9,133 bases of DNA from Actinomycetota bacterium (GTDB lineage: Bacteria > Actinomycetota > Thermoleophilia > Solirubrobacterales > 70-9): assembly GCA_005884305.1 (NCBI GenBank), contig VAYL01000057.1:1-9133 (forward strand), given 5' to 3'. Shown in pieces: positions 5,707-9,133 of this stretch. Position numbers and translations under genes: made by a program. Numbering within the stretch: the stretch's first letter is position 1; each line of letters begins with the position of its first letter. The notes under the pieces were generated by a model. That model ran no database searches. It was given only the letters and a program-made list of their open reading frames with translations, and had not been told where the DNA came from.

Positions 5707-6444
5707 TCAGACCGCCGCGGGAATCCACTCGGCCGGGAGCTTGATCGGCAGCGGGCCGCCGAACTTAGGCGCGATCCGCATCGCCAGCTCGGCGGCTGGA
5801 CGCGACTCCACTAGCGGGCTCAGCGGCGGGAAGGCGAGCAGCAGTCGGACGCTCAGGGCGATCTGAAAGTCGGCAGCGTTGGGCTGCTCGCCACCGATGA
5901 CGCCGGCGGCGATCAGCTCATCGACGTGATCGAGCCATCCGGGCAGCGAGGCCAGGTCGGACCGGACCGTCTCGTCGGTCGCCCCCGAGACGATGCGGGC
6001 GTAGTACCAGGCGACCGGCTGCATGAGGACCGCCCCGACGGCCGGTGCCGGCACCCCGGTCACCTCACCGAGCGCCTCGCGCAGACTGCGGTCGCGCGCA
6101 ACGCCCCAACGAAAGACATTGCGGGGTACTGGCTGCAGGACCGCCTCGCCCCAGCGCTCGGCCTCTTCGACGGCGGCTCGCTGCTCGGGATCGGCTGGAA
6201 AGAGCGGCGGATCGGGCTTCAGCTCCTCGAGCGCCCGGGAGATCTCAAGCGAGCCCTGGACCTTGCGGCCGTCGATCGTCATCGCCGGCACGGTGCCCTC
6301 CCGAAAGCCGTGCAGGCGGAGCAGAGCCCGCTGCGTCCCCGGCAGTAGGTCGACCAGTTCGAAGTCGATGCCCTTGTACCGGAGCATGAGGCCCGCGGCG
6401 CGCGCGGGATGGGAGACCGAGATCGAATAGAGCTTGACGTCCAT
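5707..6444 (-). CDS. Glutathione S-transferase-fold protein
   Basis: The product has 245 residues. It has an N-terminal thioredoxin-fold domain: MDVKLYSISVSHPARAAGLM, then KGIDFELVDLLPGTQ, the cis-proline segment TVPAMTIDG with P53, and GSLEISRALEE at residues 64-74 in place of the common E-S glutathione-contact pair. A helical C-terminal domain follows with the GGEQPNAADFQIALSVR segment (184-200), typical of the conserved N-capping box region in GST C-domains. Ser9 and Ser11 near the start of helix 1 are candidate active-site residues. ATG 6444 is where GST homology begins. The frame stays open far upstream to 7227, but that extension is antisense to other genes and is not protein-like. Most actinobacteria use mycothiol rather than glutathione, so the thiol partner is open. 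It is followed directly by the NTF2-like gene. Confidence 0.87.
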   Translation of the reverse strand: MDVKLYSISVSHPARAAGLMLRYKGIDFELVDLLPGTQRALLRLHGFREGTVPAMTIDGRKVQGSLEISRALEELKPDPPLFPADPEQRAAVEEAERWGEAVLQPVPRNVFRWGVARDRSLREALGEVTGVPAPAVGAVLMQPVAWYYARIVSGATDETVRSDLASLPGWLDHVDELIAAGVIGGEQPNAADFQIALSVRLLLAFPPLSPLVESRPAAELAMRIAPKFGGPLPIKLPAEWIPAAV

Positions 6445-6552
6445 CCGGGCGCACAGCGTATGCACACGCCAGCCGGCAAGGATGTGCGACGGTGAACCTC
6501 GATGCGGCCGGCGCGGTACCAGCGAACGGTCACAGAACACCAACCCGACAGC

Positions 6553-6558
6553 AGGAGG
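6553..6558 (+). promoter_or_regulatory. Shine-Dalgarno AGGAGG that fixes the start at 6565
   Basis: A perfect AGGAGG is followed by six bases (ACCGGA) and then ATG 6565-6567. It settles the start of the glutaredoxin-like gene against longer alternatives from 6502. Confidence 0.85.
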
Positions 6559-6564
6559 ACCGGA

Positions 6565-6876
6565 ATGCCCGATAGCCGCCCGACCCTCTATGTGTGCCAC
6601 GGGGATGACGAAGGCCCGCGCGTCCATCCGTGCCGCCGCGTCCAGGAGGCGCTTCGCGCGAAAGGAATCGAGTACGACAAGGTGATCGCCGCTCACGGCA
6701 GCCCGATCCCGTTCCTTCGCAAAGGCTCCCGCGACGAGCTTCGCGCGGCAACCGGCGACAAGAAGCTGCCGGCGCTGAAGCTCCCCGACGGCACGGTCCT
6801 CAAGCACTCCAAGGCGATCCTGTCCTGGGTCTCGGAGCAGCCCGATAACCGCGCTCAGGCGGCGGGTCGTTCCTAA
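6565..6876 (+). CDS. Small glutaredoxin/GST N-terminal-domain-like protein
   Basis: The product has 103 residues and is a single thioredoxin-fold domain. The first strand is TLYVCHGDDEG. The segment VHPCRRVQEALRAKGIEYDK (residues 20-39) puts C23 at the N-terminus of helix 1, as in monothiol glutaredoxins and GST N-domains. KLPALKLPDGTVL (67-79) holds the cis-proline P69, and HSKAILSWVSE (81-91) is the last helix. There is no helical GST C-domain. C11, in H-x-x-x-rich surroundings, offers a possible second redox cysteine. Its likely role is thiol-disulfide exchange or binding of a low-molecular-weight thiol in the cytoplasm. It is divergent from the GST-fold gene across about 120 bases, suggesting a shared control region. 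Its TAA (6874-6876) overlaps the stop of the convergent glycosylase-like gene. Confidence 0.8.
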   Translation: MPDSRPTLYVCHGDDEGPRVHPCRRVQEALRAKGIEYDKVIAAHGSPIPFLRKGSRDELRAATGDKKLPALKLPDGTVLKHSKAILSWVSEQPDNRAQAAGRS

Positions 6877-7379
6877 ACGAGCCTCGCGAGCTCCTGCCAG
6901 TGGGCGATGTCCCAGTAGCGCCGCGCGGCGCCGGACGTGGACGGCAGGACGAACGCCGCCACGCCCGCGAAGCGCTCGGCCTGCGGGCCGTAGTCGACGG
7001 GATGCCCGAAGGCGCCGCTCGCTGAGTTCTTGCCGTTGAAGGCGATCCAGCCAGGCCGGTTCTCCTCCAGCAGCGCGGTCAGCCGCTCGACGTCGAAGGC
7101 GCCCCTCCCAACCTCCTGGTCTGAGCCGGAGCGGGTCTTGCAGATGTCGGTGAGGCCGATCCCGTATTCGAGGAGCTCCGGATACTCCGCCGGCTGTAAC
7201 CGCCGAGGCGTCATACCGATTCGCCACAGGGTCTCGTAGAAGGCGTTGCCGGGCCCGGCGTAATAGGCGCGCTTCCTCGCAGCGACAGTCCCGAGCGCCG
7301 TCCCGCAGAACACGAGACGAAGCCGGGGCCGGATGGCGTCGGCGAGGATCACCTCGCTGAGGCTAGAGCGGCTAAACAC
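6873..7379 (-). CDS. Mug/uracil-DNA glycosylase superfamily protein (mismatch-specific type)
   Basis: The 168-residue product resembles actinobacterial mismatch-specific DNA glycosylases: LRLVFCGTALGTVAARKRAY (residues 20-39), YAGPGNAFYETLWRIGMTPR (40-59), ELLEYGIGLTDICK (68-81) and, near the end, LPSTSGAARRYW (145-156), which corresponds to the second active-site loop. The expected role is excision of uracil or thymine from mismatches or deaminated bases. Motif 1, normally G-I-N-P-G with the catalytic Asn, reads G-T-A-L-G here (26-30), so activity may differ or be lost. The start is uncertain. GTG 7377-7379 gives this length, while GTG 7350-7352 (residue 10) would also include all homology. 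It follows the secreted repeat gene after 21 bases on the same strand and overlaps the convergent glutaredoxin-like gene at the stops. Confidence 0.8.
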   Translation of the reverse strand: MFSRSSLSEVILADAIRPRLRLVFCGTALGTVAARKRAYYAGPGNAFYETLWRIGMTPRRLQPAEYPELLEYGIGLTDICKTRSGSDQEVGRGAFDVERLTALLEENRPGWIAFNGKNSASGAFGHPVDYGPQAERFAGVAAFVLPSTSGAARRYWDIAHWQELARLV

Positions 7380-7400
7380 GCCGGTCCGATTCGTTGAGCC

Positions 7401-8123
7401 CTACGGCGAAACGGCGCGCCAGCCGAAACGCACATCCACCGTCCTGGATGAATTTTGTGCCGCACTCTCCAAGATTGAGTAAGGCTGGCCCGCGCTGACG
7501 GTGACGGCATGTGTGGCATCCGAGCACGAGCTCGCATTCACTGGAACCGTGCAGGAAAGCGCCCCTGAGGACGGGGTCGAAAAAACGAAGGTCTGCGTCT
7601 CGGTGGGTCCGTTCGCCGAGGCGAGAGAGATTTCCAGGTCTCGGGCAACGAAACCTCCCGGGGGCGCGACGAAGGGAGCCGTTGCGCTTGCGGTGCTCGC
7701 CCCGATCGGCGCCCACTGGGTGCCGTTAGCAACCGAATTGAACGTCGATAGGTCCTTCATGACGCCGCCCATGACGCCGACGCCGAAGTGCGTTGAGCTG
7801 AGCCCGTCAAGGGTGCCAGCGTTCCCCGCCTGCGGAACCTGGCCGAGGCTGGACTCCTTGACGTCGGCGCCGGTGAGCGAATCGTTCTTGACCTCCGAGC
7901 CTGCGACCGAACCGGCGCCAAGGTCGGCCGCCGTCAGGCCCCCGCCGGCCAGGGTGTCGTTGCGAACGTCGGCGGTCTTCACCTGGTTGTCGACGATGTC
8001 GTCGGAAAAGACCGTGTTCGAGCCCTTCAGCGCGACAGCAGTTCCACCGCTGAGAACCAGGAACAAGGAAAGAGACGCGACCACGTTCGCGTACGTGAGT
8101 CGCGATCGAATCCTCGACAGCAT
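7401..8123 (-). CDS. Secreted or anchored repeat protein, Thermoleophilia type, function unknown
   Basis: The 240-residue product begins with a short basic segment (MLSRIRSRLTYAN) and a hydrophobic stretch (residues 14-32), which looks like a signal peptide or N-terminal anchor. Residues 37-95 carry degenerate repeats: V-F-S-D-D-I-V-D-N-Q-V-K, T-A-D-V-R-N-D-T-L, L-T-A-A-D-L, S-E-V-K-N-D-S-L, L-T-G-A-D-V-K-E-S-S-L. These resemble pentapeptide-repeat or beta-helix spacing. The segment QAGNAGTLDGLSSTHFGVG (98-116) links to a Gly/Ala/Ser-rich C-terminal domain with two cysteines (C191, C200) that could form a disulfide outside the cell. I recognise this architecture as common in Thermoleophilia but know no function. 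ATG 8123 follows a strong Shine-Dalgarno; the longer open frame to 8354 only overlaps the cupin gene. Confidence 0.78.
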   Translation of the reverse strand: MLSRIRSRLTYANVVASLSLFLVLSGGTAVALKGSNTVFSDDIVDNQVKTADVRNDTLAGGGLTAADLGAGSVAGSEVKNDSLTGADVKESSLGQVPQAGNAGTLDGLSSTHFGVGVMGGVMKDLSTFNSVANGTQWAPIGASTASATAPFVAPPGGFVARDLEISLASANGPTETQTFVFSTPSSGALSCTVPVNASSCSDATHAVTVSAGQPYSILESAAQNSSRTVDVRFGWRAVSP

Positions 8124-8128
8124 GCTTG

Positions 8129-8134
8129 ACCTCC
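8129..8134 (-). promoter_or_regulatory. Shine-Dalgarno GGAGGT for the secreted repeat protein
   Basis: On the - strand GGAGGT is followed by CAAGC and then ATG at 8123. The five-base spacing fixes this start over upstream in-frame codons. Confidence 0.82.
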
Positions 8135-8147
8135 CCCTCGACCGTGA

Positions 8148-8165
8148 CGGGCGCTCGAGCGCCCG
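8148..8165. repeat. 18-base perfect palindrome upstream of the secreted-protein gene
   Basis: CGGGCGCTCGAGCGCCCG equals its own reverse complement. As RNA it makes a seven-pair stem with loop TCGA. It lies between the cupin stop (8209) and the Shine-Dalgarno at 8129-8134. It could be a symmetric operator, a terminator for the cupin transcript, or a 5'-UTR hairpin. No T-tract follows on either strand. Confidence 0.5.
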
Positions 8166-8208
8166 CCGACGGTTTGCCAAATTGCCTGAGCAGACGCTAG
8201 CAGCGCCA

Positions 8209-8634
8209 CTAGCGACGCTGGCGCGCCGCCGGTGACGCCTCCCAGAAGTCGTCGATCTTGTTGCCGCCGTCTCCCTCGACCTGCGGAGAGAACGCCCACA
8301 GCTCGACGGTCTCATCGCCCTCGTTGCGGTGCGAGCGCGGCGTCCGCGGCGCAATGCGAACGAGCGAGCCTGCGCTCACATCGCGGATCTCCTCACCGAA
8401 GCGCATCGTGAGCGTGCCCCGGGCGACGAGGTAGAGCTCCTCGATCTCATCATGGGTGTGACCGGTGCCCTGCTCGAAGTCCGAGTGCGGTGGAATGCGG
8501 ATCAGGGTGGCGGCCAGCTGCTCCGCGTCGAGCGCCTCGGTGAAGCTGCGGAACTCGCCCGGCACGTCGGAGTCCGCATAGACGTCGTCCACTTCGTCGG
8601 CGGCGACGATCGCGAAGTCGGCCTCTTCGCCCAC
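8209..8634 (-). CDS. Small single-domain cupin protein
   Basis: The 141-residue product is a single cupin barrel. Motif 1 reads G-T-G-H59-T-H61-D-E-I-E65-E-L-Y-L-V-A-R-G, with the two His and the Glu of the metal site. Motif 2 reads G-S-L-V-R-I-A-P-R-T-P-R-S-H102-R-N-E-G, with the last His. All four typical metal ligands are therefore present. The N-terminal third (FRSFTEALDAEQLAATLIRI) is the usual entry strand. Cupins of this size include dioxygenases, isomerases and plain binding proteins, and the substrate cannot be told from sequence. It is cytoplasmic, with no signal peptide. GTG 8632-8634 is chosen because AGAGG lies five bases ahead; an overlapping ATG at 8636 is in another frame. It lies 84 bases after the acyl-CoA synthetase gene on the same strand. 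Confidence 0.88.
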   Translation of the reverse strand: MGEEADFAIVAADEVDDVYADSDVPGEFRSFTEALDAEQLAATLIRIPPHSDFEQGTGHTHDEIEELYLVARGTLTMRFGEEIRDVSAGSLVRIAPRTPRSHRNEGDETVELWAFSPQVEGDGGNKIDDFWEASPAARQRR

Positions 8635-8639
8635 ATCCG

Positions 8640-8644
8640 CCTCT
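8640..8644 (-). promoter_or_regulatory. Shine-Dalgarno AGAGG supporting the GTG start of the cupin
   Basis: On the - strand AGAGG is followed by CGGAT and GTG at 8634. It favours this GTG over the out-of-frame ATG two bases earlier. Confidence 0.65.
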
Positions 8645-8650
8645 TACCCG

Positions 8651-8675
8651 CGGCAATCGCGGTCAACCGATGCCG
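8651..8675 (-). terminator. Imperfect hairpin after the acyl-CoA synthetase gene
   Basis: CGGCAATCG (8651-8659) pairs with CGATGCCG (8668-8675) with one bulged base and an eight-base loop. It lies about 44 bases beyond the acyl-CoA synthetase stop and before the cupin ribosome site. The stem is modest and no T-tract follows, so a terminator role is only possible. Confidence 0.25.
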
Positions 8676-8718
8676 GCAGCACGAACGCGTGCACGCCACC
8701 GAGCCACTCCTCCTTCGC

Positions 8719-9133
8719 CTATCGTGGCTGGAGCTCGCGCTCTCGCAGCTCGATGCGGCGGATCTTGCCGGTCAGGGTCTTCGGCAGATCGTCCACGAAC
8801 TCCACCTTGCGCGGATAGGCGTAGGCCGAGAGGTGGGTGCGCACGAAACCCTGGATCTCGGCGGCCAGCTCGTCGGATGGCTCGTGCCCCTCGCCCAAGA
8901 CGACGAAGGCCTTCACCACGTTGCCTCGCTTGGCGTCCGGTGAGGCGACCGCCGCGGCCTCGAGCACCGCCGGATGCTCGATGCAGACCGACTCGACCTC
9001 GAACGGGCCAATTCGATACCCCGCGGAGATGATGACGTCGTCGGCTCGGCCCGCATACCAGTAGTAGCCGTCCTCGTCCTGGGAGGCGGCATCCCGGCTG
9101 TGGAACCACTCGCCGCCGAATGCCTCCTCAGTC
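8719..9133 (-). CDS. AMP-forming acyl-CoA synthetase, C-terminal part
   Basis: The frame enters from the right edge of the window and ends at TAG 8719-8721, giving the last 137 residues. Visible ANL-superfamily motifs in order are WFHSRDAASQDEDGYYWY (the TGD-type motif, here with S-R-D but retaining the ribose-binding Asp), GRADDVIISAGYRIGPFEVE (hinge and A8 motif) and LPKTLTGKIRR with the catalytic A10 lysine, the usual site of regulatory acetylation. The D-V-I-I-S-A-G-Y-R-I-G-P-F-E-V-E form is most like acetate/medium-chain acyl-CoA synthetases. The reaction is carboxylate plus ATP plus CoA to acyl-CoA, AMP and PPi, in the cytoplasm. The N-terminal domain, which sets chain-length specificity, is not visible. 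Confidence 0.9.
   Translation of the reverse strand, partial: TEEAFGGEWFHSRDAASQDEDGYYWYAGRADDVIISAGYRIGPFEVESVCIEHPAVLEAAAVASPDAKRGNVVKAFVVLGEGHEPSDELAAEIQGFVRTHLSAYAYPRKVEFVDDLPKTLTGKIRRIELRERELQPR

Noticed and set aside
5707..7227. A 506-codon open frame on the - strand that would fuse about 260 extra residues to the GST-fold protein.
   Set aside because: The extension is antisense to the well-supported glutaredoxin-like gene, with its perfect Shine-Dalgarno, and overlaps the glycosylase gene in another frame. Its composition is Arg/Ala-rich shadow sequence, and GST homology starts at ATG 6444.
8152..8180. TTGGCA on the - strand (8180-8175) as a -35 box for the secreted-protein gene.
   Set aside because: The expected -10 position falls in the G/C palindrome and reads CGAGCG, with no TANNNT-like sequence.
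1..9133. A hidden defence, mobile or biosynthetic system across the window.
   Set aside because: No transposase, integrase, toxin-antitoxin, CRISPR, restriction, phage or NRPS/PKS-type signatures were found. The genes are ordinary metabolic or unknown families with short intergenic gaps.

Overview
The window looks like chromosomal DNA from a high-GC actinobacterium, most likely of the class Thermoleophilia (Solirubrobacter/Gaiella-like). That placement is an inference from three things: strong G/C bias at third codon positions; the lineage-typical secreted protein that begins MLSRIRSRLTYANVV and carries S-D-D-I-V / T-A-D-V / L-T-G-A-D-V repeats; and an NTF2-like protein that begins MSQENVDLTRAM. 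I see no rRNA, tRNA, CRISPR array, transposase, integrase or phage gene. No stretch longer than about 120 bases lacks a gene, apart from the disrupted GH65 locus.

Left part (1-3708, + strand). The 3' end of a HAD-family beta-phosphoglucomutase-like gene is followed by a glycoside hydrolase family 65 disaccharide phosphorylase. This pair normally converts a disaccharide plus phosphate to beta-glucose-1-phosphate and then glucose-6-phosphate. Here the GH65 gene is broken: its protein is spread over three reading frames, and the two frame changes fall exactly where short conserved segments (about 7 and about 9 residues) are missing. Each change fits a small deletion of 3n+2 bases. Next comes a TIGR03118-type secreted beta-propeller-like protein. 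Its signal-peptide-like sequence is present, but no start codon lies in frame ahead of it, which may be a third lesion. These are either real decay or assembly defects in one 2-kb stretch.

Middle part (3722-6876). A convergent amidohydrolase-2 family gene (-) lacks several of the usual metal ligands. A short DivIVA-domain coiled-coil protein (+) is divergent from it. A (-) strand pair, a glutathione S-transferase-fold protein followed one base later by an NTF2/SnoaL-like protein, is divergent from a small glutaredoxin/GST-N-like protein (+) that has a textbook Shine-Dalgarno sequence.

Right part (6873-9133, all - strand). In transcription order these are the C-terminus of an AMP-forming acyl-CoA synthetase (cut by the window end), a small cupin, the secreted repeat protein, and a Mug/UDG-superfamily DNA glycosylase-like protein. 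The glycosylase stop codon overlaps the stop of the convergent glutaredoxin-like gene.

Several perfect or near-perfect palindromes sit at gene ends (307-322, 3699-3714, 5254-5284, 8148-8165). They look like terminator or REP-type hairpins without T-tracts. I do not find convincing evidence of a new multi-gene system. The most notable signals are the multiply lesioned GH65/TIGR03118 segment and the enzyme-like genes with altered active-site motifs.
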